Source: Clostridiaceae bacterium
GTDB taxonomy: Bacteria; Bacillota; Clostridia; Saccharofermentanales; DTU023
DNA: 12,402 nucleotides
Direction of reading: 5' to 3'
Assembly: GCA_012798865.1 (NCBI GenBank)
Contig: JAAZMK010000056.1
Location: forward strand, 1-12,402
Position 1 is the stretch's first letter. The number at the start of each line of letters is the position of its first letter. Of the stretch, positions 1-7,246 are shown in pieces. The position numbers were made by a program, and so were the translations under genes. Below the pieces are notes generated by a model. That model was not told the origin of the DNA. It did no database searches and saw only the letters and a list, made by a program, of their open reading frames with translations.

Positions 1-1083
1 GACGACGCCGGTATCGTGCTCACTTTCTTCATCCATCACTTCGAAAATGCGCGATGCCCCCGCGAGCGCTTGAACGACCGTATTGAACTGCATCGAAATC
101 TGCCCGATCGGATTGACGAAACTGCGCGACAGCGTGATGAACGAGATGATCGTGCCGACCGTCATCGCTTCAGAACCCGTCAGACGCCAGTTCGGAATGC
201 CGAGAATGCCGATCGCACCCCCGATAATGCCGATAAGCACATACAAAAGGAAACCCATGCTGGCGACGACGGGCATCGTGATCATCCCGTATTTGAGAGC
301 TTGGTTTGCGTTGTTAAAGAGCTCTTTCGTCCTTTCCCCAAAAGCTTTGATCGCTTTATTCTCGTAATTGAAAACCTTGACGACCTTCTGCCCTTCAATC
401 ATTTCCTCCACGTATGCATTCACATCGCCCATCGCGATTTGCTGACTCATAAAATACTTGGCACTTCGCTTAACGATCACCTTGACGAGAACAAAAAGCA
501 AAACTGAAAACAGCACGACAAACAGGGTTAAACTGAGACTGAGATACATCATGGCGCCGAATGCCGCCAAGGTCGACAAGAACGACGAAACCATCGAGGG
601 GAAACTCTGAGAAATGGCAGCGCGCAGCGTGTCGACATCACTTGTGAAACGGCTCATGATGTCGCCGTGTGCGTGTGTATCGAAGTATCGGACCGGCAGC
701 GTCTGAACATGCGCGAAGAGATCGTCGCGAATATTTTTCACGGTCGTCTGCTCGACAGTCACCATGATGCGATTATAAGCCCAAATGGATAGAATGCCGA
801 TGCCGTATACGACCGCCATGGCAACGACGATCCGGATAATACCGGAAAAATCGCGACTCCCCTGCGCAATCATGGGCAGGATTTCATCGTCGATCAGGGT
901 GCGCAGAAACAGAGACGTCGAGGCACGCGACAGGGCGCTGAGAAGGATGCAAAGCAAAACGACGGCGAGCTTTATTCTGTGAGCCTTCATAAGAGAAAGA
1001 AGGCGACCCAGCGTCCCGGGATTAATGTTGCGCTTTCCATGACCGCGAAGCTCTGTGCGTTTTTCAGAAGACTTAGGAGGCAT
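1..1083 (-). CDS. ABC exporter half-transporter, second subunit (3' end outside window)
   Basis: The first 361 codons are present, read from an ATG at 1083 and open to the window edge. They hold the whole transmembrane domain of a type IV (B-family) ABC exporter, with hydrophobic segments near residues 38-60, 80-100, 160-200 and 270-300. The region ends in the linker (I-F-E-V-M-D-E-E) that normally precedes the ATPase domain, which is missing here. The intracellular coupling-helix region reads R-Y-F-D-T-H-A-H-G-D-I-M-S-R-F-T-S-D-V-D, a strong family motif. The start is supported by AGGAGGT at 1091-1097, 7 nt upstream. The gene overlaps the end of the preceding ABC gene by 11 bp, as expected of a translationally coupled pair. 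A charged cytoplasmic extension of about 30 residues precedes the first membrane helix. It probably forms a heterodimer with the neighbouring subunit, like LmrCD, BmrCD or TM287/288. The substrate cannot be told from sequence. Confidence 0.93.
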   Translation of the reverse strand, partial: MPPKSSEKRTELRGHGKRNINPGTLGRLLSLMKAHRIKLAVVLLCILLSALSRASTSLFLRTLIDDEILPMIAQGSRDFSGIIRIVVAMAVVYGIGILSIWAYNRIMVTVEQTTVKNIRDDLFAHVQTLPVRYFDTHAHGDIMSRFTSDVDTLRAAISQSFPSMVSSFLSTLAAFGAMMYLSLSLTLFVVLFSVLLFVLVKVIVKRSAKYFMSQQIAMGDVNAYVEEMIEGQKVVKVFNYENKAIKAFGERTKELFNNANQALKYGMITMPVVASMGFLLYVLIGIIGGAIGILGIPNWRLTGSEAMTVGTIISFITLSRSFVNPIGQISMQFNTVVQALAGASRIFEVMDEESEHDTGVV

Positions 1084-2827
1084 TGAGAACACCTCCTCTA
1101 TTCTGCGATTCATAGACTTCGCGGTAAATCTCCGAACGTTCAAGCAATTCTTCGTGCTTTCCGCAGTCGTGCACTCTGCCGTCATCCATCACGATGATCA
1201 TGTCTGCATCTCGAACGGATGCGACGCGCTGCGAAATAATCAAAATCGTCGTATCGGGGATCCCGTCGCGCAACCCTTCGCGAATGAGACGGTCCGTCTT
1301 CGTATCGACGGCGCTCGTCGAGTCGTCAAAGATCAGAATCTTCGGGTTCTTTAAAAGAGATCGGGCGATACAGAGCCGCTGTCGCTGACCTCCGGACAAG
1401 TTCGCGCCTCCTCGCTCGATATGCGAGTCATACCCTTGAGGCATTGCCCGAATAAAATCATCGGCTTGAGCCAGTTGACACGCGCGTATCATCTCCTCGT
1501 CGGTCGCGCGCTCATCGCCCCATCGGAGATTATCCTTGACCGACCCCGTAAAGAGCTGGTTCCTCTGCAAAACGATGGAAACTTGATCGCGCAGAGACGC
1601 AAGATCGTAATCGCGCACATCGACGCCGCCTACGAGGACACGACCTTCCACCACATCGTAGAGGCGCGGAATGAGCTGGATGAGGGTCGATTTCGATGAG
1701 CCGGTACCGCCGAGAATGCCGACCCTCGCGCCTGCAGGAATGGAGAGATTGATGTCGCAGAGAACCGGCTTTTCCGCTTCGGCAGAATAAGTAAATCTGA
1801 CGTCCTCGAAAACGATCGAGCCATCCGGCACTTCATAAACAGGATCGAGACCGTTATGCAGATCGCTCGTCTCATCGAGCACTTCGACGATACGCTCGAC
1901 CGATGCGCGTGATATGAGGTAAAAAATAAAAATGTTCGACAGCATCATAAGACTTACCAGTATTTGCATCGTGTAGGTAACAAGACTCGTGAGCTGTCCC
2001 GTCGTCAATCCGAGAGCGGGATTATTGCCCGAGGCGACAATTTCATTCGCGCCTAGCCAAGCGATCAGCGTCGTGCTCAAAAAGACGCAAAAATTCATCA
2101 GCGGTCCGATGCGTGCAACTCGGATGCCCGCCTTCGTAAAATCTTCGAAAATGAGTTTCGATATCGCCGCGAAGTTGCGTTTCTCATACTCCTCGCGCGT
2201 GTAATTCTTCACGACGCGTATGGCGAGCAAGTTCTCCTGAACGATTCTGTTCATCTTGTCATAGCGTTTAAAGACACGCTCGAACACGGGGTAAACATGG
2301 CGAATGGATAAGTAAAGTCCAAGCCCGAGTATCACGGTCGCCCCGAGAAAAACAAGCGAGAGGCGAGCGCTCGTCCTGAACGAGAAATAGAGCGCAAAAA
2401 TGAGCATGACAGGCGAACGCGCCCCGATACGTGTTGTCATCTGGAACGCGCGTTGCACGTTCGTGACATCCGTCGTCAAGCGCGTAATAATGCTCGACGT
2501 GGAGAATTTGTCGATGTTGCCAAAAGAAAATGTCTGCGTCGTGCGAAAAATATCGTTTCGGAGGTTTCTTGCAAGACCTGCCGATGCAATTGCCGTGCTT
2601 TTTCCCGCCAAAAAACCGAGCACCATCGATGAAACGGCGCTGACGATGAGAAGCAGCCCGTACTTTAATACGGCGTTCATGTCCTGCCGACCGATCCCGT
2701 AGTCGATCAAATACGCCATAAATGTCGGCACAACGATATCGAGTGATGCTTCAAGCCCTGAAAGCAATGGTGAAAGAAGGGCGTATGTTTTATACTCGCG
2801 CAAGCTCCTTAAAAGTCTACGTCTCAT
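1073..2827 (-). CDS. ABC exporter half-transporter, first subunit, with degenerate ATP site
   Basis: A 584-aa fused transmembrane-ATPase protein of the multidrug/lipid exporter type. The membrane domain covers about residues 15-310, with the coupling region I-I-T-R-L-T-T-D-V at 113-121. The ATPase domain covers about 338-575: Walker A GGTGSSKST (373-381), Q-loop Q421, signature LSGGQ (477-481), Walker B I-L-I-F-D501, D-loop SAVD (505-508). The residue after Walker B, normally the catalytic Glu, is Asp502. The switch histidine position is Gln533 (S-Q-R-V). Walker A has Ser378 where Gly is usual. In heterodimeric exporters such changes mark the subunit contributing the Walker motifs of the non-hydrolytic site, so this is probably the regulatory half and the downstream gene the catalytic half. 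The ATG at 2827 has AAGGA at 2836-2840, 8 nt upstream, and starts 24 nt after trkH copy 1 with no visible terminator between, so co-transcription is likely. Confidence 0.96.
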   Translation of the reverse strand: MRRRLLRSLREYKTYALLSPLLSGLEASLDIVVPTFMAYLIDYGIGRQDMNAVLKYGLLLIVSAVSSMVLGFLAGKSTAIASAGLARNLRNDIFRTTQTFSFGNIDKFSTSSIITRLTTDVTNVQRAFQMTTRIGARSPVMLIFALYFSFRTSARLSLVFLGATVILGLGLYLSIRHVYPVFERVFKRYDKMNRIVQENLLAIRVVKNYTREEYEKRNFAAISKLIFEDFTKAGIRVARIGPLMNFCVFLSTTLIAWLGANEIVASGNNPALGLTTGQLTSLVTYTMQILVSLMMLSNIFIFYLISRASVERIVEVLDETSDLHNGLDPVYEVPDGSIVFEDVRFTYSAEAEKPVLCDINLSIPAGARVGILGGTGSSKSTLIQLIPRLYDVVEGRVLVGGVDVRDYDLASLRDQVSIVLQRNQLFTGSVKDNLRWGDERATDEEMIRACQLAQADDFIRAMPQGYDSHIERGGANLSGGQRQRLCIARSLLKNPKILIFDDSTSAVDTKTDRLIREGLRDGIPDTTILIISQRVASVRDADMIIVMDDGRVHDCGKHEELLERSEIYREVYESQNRGGVLNAS

Positions 2828-2851
2828 ATGGTCAATCCTTACTACCGTATT

Positions 2852-4300
2852 CTACACTTTTCGCCATGTGCTCGGTGAGAACAAGACAATCATCGGCAGA
2901 ATCTCAAGACGCCCCATAATCATGCCGAACGAAAGAACGACCTTTGAAAACGGCGAGAGAAAGGAATAGTTGTGCGCCGGACCGACGAGTCCGAGCCCCG
3001 GACCGATATTGTTGAACGTCGCCGCTACAGCGCTGAAAGAAGACTCGAAATCATGGACATCAAAAGTGACGACAATCGTAATCATTGTGAACACGGTCGC
3101 ATAGACAATCAGATAATGCGTGATTTGCTGGAGAATCGGTTTGGAGAGCTGTTTGCCCTCGAAACGGAGCGGCAGGACACGATTCGGATTGATACTGCGC
3201 CGAATCTCTCGAATAAACGTTTTGAAATAGATAGCCACGCGGCTCACTTTGAGACCGCCGGCTGTCGAACCTGCCATACTGCCGACAAACATCAATAAAA
3301 GGAGAATGAAACGCGAGAAAGGCGGCCAATACGTAAAGTCGACCGTCGCATAGCCTGTCGTCGAAATAATGGAAGAGACCGTAAAAAAGGAATCTCGCAA
3401 CAGTGTGCCGACGTTTTCGTAGGCATTCCTGAGATTAATGCTGATCGCCACGATAGCAATGACGACGATGGCGATAAACCATCGCAACTCCTCACTCTTC
3501 GCAGCCTGCTTGGCGCGCTTATTTAGAATGAGGAAATAAAGCGTAAAGTTCGTTCCGAATACAAGCATGGCAATGCCGAGAACGATCTCAATATACGCGC
3601 TGTTATACGCTCCAACGGATAAAGCCTTAGAGCTGAACCCTCCCGTTCCGGCAGCACCGAACGCGTGGATAAAAGAATCAAAGAGGGGCATGCCACCCGA
3701 CAACAACAACACGACAAGGACAAGCGTCATCACAATATAGATCACATAGAGTACCTGTGCCGTGCTTTGTACTCTGCTTCGCAACTTCCCGAACGTCGGT
3801 CCCGGCATTTCGGCACGCATAACGTGCACTTCCTTCGATTCCGTGTGCGGCATCACAGCGAGCGCGAAAACGAGAATTCCCATGCCGCCGATCATGTGTG
3901 TAAAGGAACGCCAAAACAAAAGTGAATGCGGAAGCGCCTCGACATTCGTCAGAATCGATGCCCCCGTCGTCGTAAAACCGCTCGACGTCTCAAAAAAAGC
4001 GTCGTAAAACTTTGGAATCCACCCGCTGATGTAGAAAGGCATCGCGCCTGACATCGACAATACAATCCATGTCAACGCCACGATGACAAAACCTTCTTTC
4101 ATATAGTAGGTCATGTCTTCCGGGCGGCGAAAAGACAGTACCCCTCCGACAAGTGACATCCCGACCATCGTCACGAGAAAAGGAAAGACCCCCGCCCAGC
4201 CTTCTCCATAAAGCAGCGCCACAACCACAGAGGGTATCATAAGGGCGGCAGTCACGATCAAAATTCGCCCGAGGACGTAAAAAACCATCCGCCGATTCAT
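2852..4300 (-). CDS. trkH: TrkH-family potassium uptake channel subunit, copy 1
   Basis: A 482-aa integral membrane protein of the TrkH/KtrB superfamily, which conducts K+ (some members Na+) across the cytoplasmic membrane when gated by a TrkA-type ring. Four membrane-pore-membrane repeats are visible through their pore loops: SGFTTTGAS (107-115), GAAGTGGFSS (215-224), STTGYATVDF (313-322) and NNIGPGLGLVGP (430-441). The glycine-rich segment SMAGSTAGGLKVSR (341-354) matches the intramembrane gating loop of the third repeat known in TrkH. Length is normal for the family. The start ATG overlaps the stop of trkA copy 1 as ATGA (4297-4300); no clear ribosome binding site precedes it, so translation is probably coupled. 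By hand count it is identical to the second TrkH of this window at 389 of 482 positions, without gaps. Ion selectivity cannot be fixed from sequence alone. Confidence 0.96.
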   Translation of the reverse strand: MNRRMVFYVLGRILIVTAALMIPSVVVALLYGEGWAGVFPFLVTMVGMSLVGGVLSFRRPEDMTYYMKEGFVIVALTWIVLSMSGAMPFYISGWIPKFYDAFFETSSGFTTTGASILTNVEALPHSLLFWRSFTHMIGGMGILVFALAVMPHTESKEVHVMRAEMPGPTFGKLRSRVQSTAQVLYVIYIVMTLVLVVLLLSGGMPLFDSFIHAFGAAGTGGFSSKALSVGAYNSAYIEIVLGIAMLVFGTNFTLYFLILNKRAKQAAKSEELRWFIAIVVIAIVAISINLRNAYENVGTLLRDSFFTVSSIISTTGYATVDFTYWPPFSRFILLLLMFVGSMAGSTAGGLKVSRVAIYFKTFIREIRRSINPNRVLPLRFEGKQLSKPILQQITHYLIVYATVFTMITIVVTFDVHDFESSFSAVAATFNNIGPGLGLVGPAHNYSFLSPFSKVVLSFGMIMGRLEILPMIVLFSPSTWRKV

Positions 4301-5667
4301 TGCGCCGCACGCCCGTCCGTCAAGATATCGTTCACATCGTCAAAACGCGGATGTGTCGAGACAATCACAATCACATCGCCGAGTTGAATGCATGTATCCC
4401 CTCGCGGATAAATAATCTCATCGCCTCGGACGATGCACACAATCAGAAGTCCAGGCTTCGTATCAAGGTCGATCAGAGGTATGTCGCTCACCAGATTGCC
4501 TTCGGCGACGCGAAATTGCAGAATTTCAACTTTGCCGTCAGCGAGACTGTAGAATGCTTCAATATTTGAACCCGCGCTGTTCGCCATGGAACGAACAAGC
4601 CGCACAATGTGGTTTGCGATGGTGCGATAAGGCGTTAAAATCGATTTGAGTCCCGCGTCTTTCACAACGGTTAACAGATCAGTGCGATTCACTTTCGTCA
4701 CTGTCTTTCTCACGCCGACATGCGCCGCGTAGAGGTTGATCAGGATGTTCTCCTCATCGACACCGGTCACCGCGATGACAGCATCATAATGTTCCGCATT
4801 TTCCTCGTGCAAAACGGACTGCCTCGTTCCGTCGTTCAATACAACTTCCACGCGCGGGAAATCGGCGGCAAGCTGTTCCGCGATATTCTCATCGACTTCA
4901 ATGACTTTGCTGCGAATGTGGTATCGTTCCAATCTTGGCAGAAGATAACGCGTGATGCGTCCGCCCCCAATCACGAGTACTGACTTGATGCGCTTATTTT
5001 CGCTGCGCCCCCCGGACATAAAACGCAGAATTTCGGAATCTCTGCCCGTGATGAAGAGATGATCGCCGATTTCCAGCGTCGCGGAACCATGCGGAATGAT
5101 AACTTCCTCATCACGAATGATCATGCAGACAAGTACGTCACCGTGTTTCCGTCCAACTTCACGCAGTTGCATGCCTGCGAACTCCGAACCCTCCGGCAAC
5201 ACGTATTCAACAATATTGACGAGTCCGTTTGCAAAAGGCTCGACGGAGAGCGCATCAGGAAAACGCATGCCGCGCATCACCTCGCGCGCCGCCTCCAATT
5301 CGGGATTGATCATCACGGAGATACCGAGCGATTCGCGTAAAAAAGTCATCTGTTTAGAGTATTCGGGGCTCCGAACGCGCGCGATGACAAAGTCTGCGCC
5401 GATGCTTTTCGCAGTGATCGCAGCGATGAGATTTGTTTCATCATCAGGAGTAACAGCGATGAAAATATCACATTCGGGGACATCCGCCTCTCGCTGTACG
5501 ACGGCAAGCGAACCAGAGCCGAGAACACCCGTAATATCGTACGTACTGATCATGCTTTCGAGACGCTTTTCGTTCAGCTCAATCAGCGTAATTTCATGGT
5601 CCTCGAAACAAAGATCCCGACAGATCACCTCCCCAACTTTTCCCGCGCCCGCGACGACGATTTTCAT
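4297..5667 (-). CDS. trkA: TrkA-family potassium transport regulator, copy 1
   Basis: A 456-aa cytosolic protein with two tandem RCK units, each a Rossmann nucleotide-binding fold followed by a TrkA_C domain. The first fold has G-A-G-K-V-G (7-12) and the ribose-binding acidic residue E30; the second starts near 229 with G-G-G-R-I-T-R (234-240) and E257. TrkA_C domains lie near 135-220 and 370-450. TrkA rings bind NAD(H) and adenine nucleotides and gate TrkH. I chose the ATG at 5667 over an in-frame ATG at 5703. It gives M-K-I-V-V-A-G-A-G, the exact equivalent of the other copy's start, makes both copies 456 aa, and has AAGGAG at 5678-5683 with a 10-nt spacer. The 5703 start would add 12 residues with no family counterpart. 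The last glycine of the second GxGxxG motif is Thr239, as in the other copy. Identity to the other copy is 382 of 456 by hand count. Confidence 0.95.
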   Translation of the reverse strand: MKIVVAGAGKVGEVICRDLCFEDHEITLIELNEKRLESMISTYDITGVLGSGSLAVVQREADVPECDIFIAVTPDDETNLIAAITAKSIGADFVIARVRSPEYSKQMTFLRESLGISVMINPELEAAREVMRGMRFPDALSVEPFANGLVNIVEYVLPEGSEFAGMQLREVGRKHGDVLVCMIIRDEEVIIPHGSATLEIGDHLFITGRDSEILRFMSGGRSENKRIKSVLVIGGGRITRYLLPRLERYHIRSKVIEVDENIAEQLAADFPRVEVVLNDGTRQSVLHEENAEHYDAVIAVTGVDEENILINLYAAHVGVRKTVTKVNRTDLLTVVKDAGLKSILTPYRTIANHIVRLVRSMANSAGSNIEAFYSLADGKVEILQFRVAEGNLVSDIPLIDLDTKPGLLIVCIVRGDEIIYPRGDTCIQLGDVIVIVSTHPRFDDVNDILTDGRAAQ

Positions 5668-5677
5668 AATGCAGCTA

Positions 5678-5683
5678 CTCCTT
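5678..5683 (-). promoter_or_regulatory. Ribosome binding site of trkA copy 1
   Basis: The minus strand reads AAGGAGTAGC followed by an ATG, with 10 nt between the GGAG core and the start at 5667. The trkA copy 2 start has the same GGAGTAGC element at the same spacing (8624-8628). This shared element fixes the start codon of both genes. Confidence 0.75.
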
Positions 5684-5723
5684 TTGCCATGAGGAACCTC
5701 CACGACCTATCGAGAATACAGAA

Positions 5724-5752
5724 AGTCTATCCGTTCGCCGTAGTGATTGCAA
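5724..5752 (-). promoter_or_regulatory. Sigma-70-type promoter of trkA copy 1
   Basis: On the minus strand TTGCAA (5752-5747) and TAGACT (5729-5724) are separated by exactly 17 bp, giving a fair -35/-10 pair (4 of 6 consensus bases each). The same hexamers, spacing and flanks recur before trkA copy 2 (8878-8906), and the stretch 5715-5763 aligns with 8869-8917 at about 80%. Conservation of both boxes between copies is the main support. Expected transcription start is near 5717, giving a leader of about 50 nt. The -35 hexamer is itself palindromic. Confidence 0.6.
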
Positions 5753-5753
5753 G

Positions 5754-5786
5754 AAAAATGACGCTGATCACTCAATCCAGCAATCA
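5754..5786 (-). terminator. Candidate intrinsic terminator after trkH copy 2
   Basis: On the minus strand, 12 nt after the trkH copy 2 stop, TGATTGCTGG can pair with TCAGCGTCA across a 9-nt loop. The stem has nine pairs including two G-T pairs and one bulged T, and is followed directly by TTTTT (5758-5754). This would end the copy 2 transcript before the copy 1 promoter. The stem is only moderately stable, so some readthrough is plausible. Confidence 0.45.
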
Positions 5787-5797
5787 CTCTCTCTATT

Positions 5798-7246
5798 CTA
5801 AACCTTTCTCCATGTACTCGGTGAGAACAGGACGATCATCGGCAAAATTTCGAGACGCCCCATGATCATCGCGAACGAGAGAACGACCTTTGAAAAAGGT
5901 GTAAGAAAAGAGTAGTTATGCGCAGGACCGACAAGCCCAAGCCCCGGACCGATGTTGTTAAACGTCGCAGCGACGGCGCTGAAGGCCGATTCAAAGTTGT
6001 TGACATCAATGGCGACGATGAGCGTGAATACCGTAAAAAGCGAAGCGTAGAGAATGAGATAATTCATGACTTGTCGGAGAATCGGTTTGGCGAGCTGCTT
6101 CCCCTCGAAGCGTAGCGGCAGAATGCGATTCGGGTTGATACTGGATCGAATCTCGCGAATAAACATTTTGCAGTAAATCGCCACACGGCTGACTTTGAGA
6201 CCGCCCGCCGTTGAACACGCCATGCTGCCGACAAACATCAACAGCAAAAGAACGAGCCGAGAAAATAGAGGCCAGTATGTGAAATCGACGACAGCATAGC
6301 CCGTTGTCGTAATGACGGAGGAAACCGTAAAGAACACATCCCGGAACAGAATGCCGACGTTTTCGTAAACGTTTCGGAGGTTGATGCTGATCGCCACGAC
6401 GGCCACGGCGATGATCGCAAGATACCACCGCAACTCCTCACTCTTGAATGCCTCTTTTACACGACCCCTCAAAATGAGATAGATCAGTGTAAAGTTCGTC
6501 CCGAAGATCAGCATAGCTATGCCGAGAACGACTTCAATATATGTGCTGTTGTATGCCGCGACGGACATCGCTTTCGAACTGAATCCGCCCGTTCCGGCGG
6601 TTCCGAATGCATGGATAATGGCATCGAAGAGAGACATACCGCCAATCAGCAGCAAAATGACAAGAACGAGCATCATCGCAATGTAAATCACGTAGAGTAC
6701 CCGCGCAGTGCTGCGTACTCTGCTGCGCAGCTTCCCGAACGTCGGACCAGGCATCTCGGCGCGCATCACGAAGACTTCCTTTGATTCCGTGCGCGGCATC
6801 ACGGCAATCGCAAAGACGAGAATTCCCATGCCGCCGATCATGAGCGAGAACGAGCGCCAGAAAAGAAGCGAACGAGGTAGCGTTTCGATGTCAGACAAGA
6901 TCGTCGCGCCCGTCGTCGTAAAGCCGCTCGCCGTTTCAAAAAACGCGTCGTAAAACTTTGGAATCCATCCGCTGATGTAGTAGGGTAACGCACCCGTCAG
7001 CGATAGCACAATCCATGTCAGTGCGACGATGGCGAAGCCTTCTTTCATGTAGTACGTCATGTCATCCGGGCGCCGATAGGAAAGCGCCCAGCCGACGAGA
7101 ACCATCCCGCATATCGTTACAAGAAATGGGTAAACGCCCGCCCAGCCTTCACGATAAATTAGCGCGACAATCACGGATGGTACCATGAGAGCGGCAGTCA
7201 CAATCATAATCCGCCCGAGGACGTAGAAAACAATCCGGCGATTCAT
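5798..7246 (-). CDS. trkH: TrkH-family potassium uptake channel subunit, copy 2
   Basis: A 482-aa paralogue of the TrkH at 2852-4300, in gapless alignment, with the same four pore loops: SGFTTTGAT (107-115), GTAGTGGFSS (215-224), TTTGYAVVDF (313-322) and NNIGPGLGLVGP (430-441). Filter cores are unchanged; differences lie at flanking residues and in the lipid-facing helices, mostly conservative swaps among I, L, V, M, A and F. In the gating-loop motif copy 1 has SMAGSTAGG and this copy has SMACSTAGG, a Gly-to-Cys difference at 344. The last 26 residues are identical in both. The start overlaps the trkA copy 2 stop as ATGA (7243-7246) with no obvious ribosome binding site, again suggesting translational coupling. 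It acts in the cytoplasmic membrane with a TrkA ring. Which paralogue pairs with which TrkA cannot be said from sequence. Confidence 0.96.
   Translation of the reverse strand: MNRRIVFYVLGRIMIVTAALMVPSVIVALIYREGWAGVYPFLVTICGMVLVGWALSYRRPDDMTYYMKEGFAIVALTWIVLSLTGALPYYISGWIPKFYDAFFETASGFTTTGATILSDIETLPRSLLFWRSFSLMIGGMGILVFAIAVMPRTESKEVFVMRAEMPGPTFGKLRSRVRSTARVLYVIYIAMMLVLVILLLIGGMSLFDAIIHAFGTAGTGGFSSKAMSVAAYNSTYIEVVLGIAMLIFGTNFTLIYLILRGRVKEAFKSEELRWYLAIIAVAVVAISINLRNVYENVGILFRDVFFTVSSVITTTGYAVVDFTYWPLFSRLVLLLLMFVGSMACSTAGGLKVSRVAIYCKMFIREIRSSINPNRILPLRFEGKQLAKPILRQVMNYLILYASLFTVFTLIVAIDVNNFESAFSAVAATFNNIGPGLGLVGPAHNYSFLTPFSKVVLSFAMIMGRLEILPMIVLFSPSTWRKV

Noticed and set aside
16..507. Plus-strand open frame of 163 codons at the left edge
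   Set aside because: It is antisense to the ABC transporter membrane domain, which is in a continuous, motif-bearing frame.
5668..5703. In-frame upstream ATG at 5703 for trkA copy 1
   Set aside because: It would add 12 residues absent from the paralogue, and the ribosome binding site at 5678-5683 lies inside that extension and serves the ATG at 5667.
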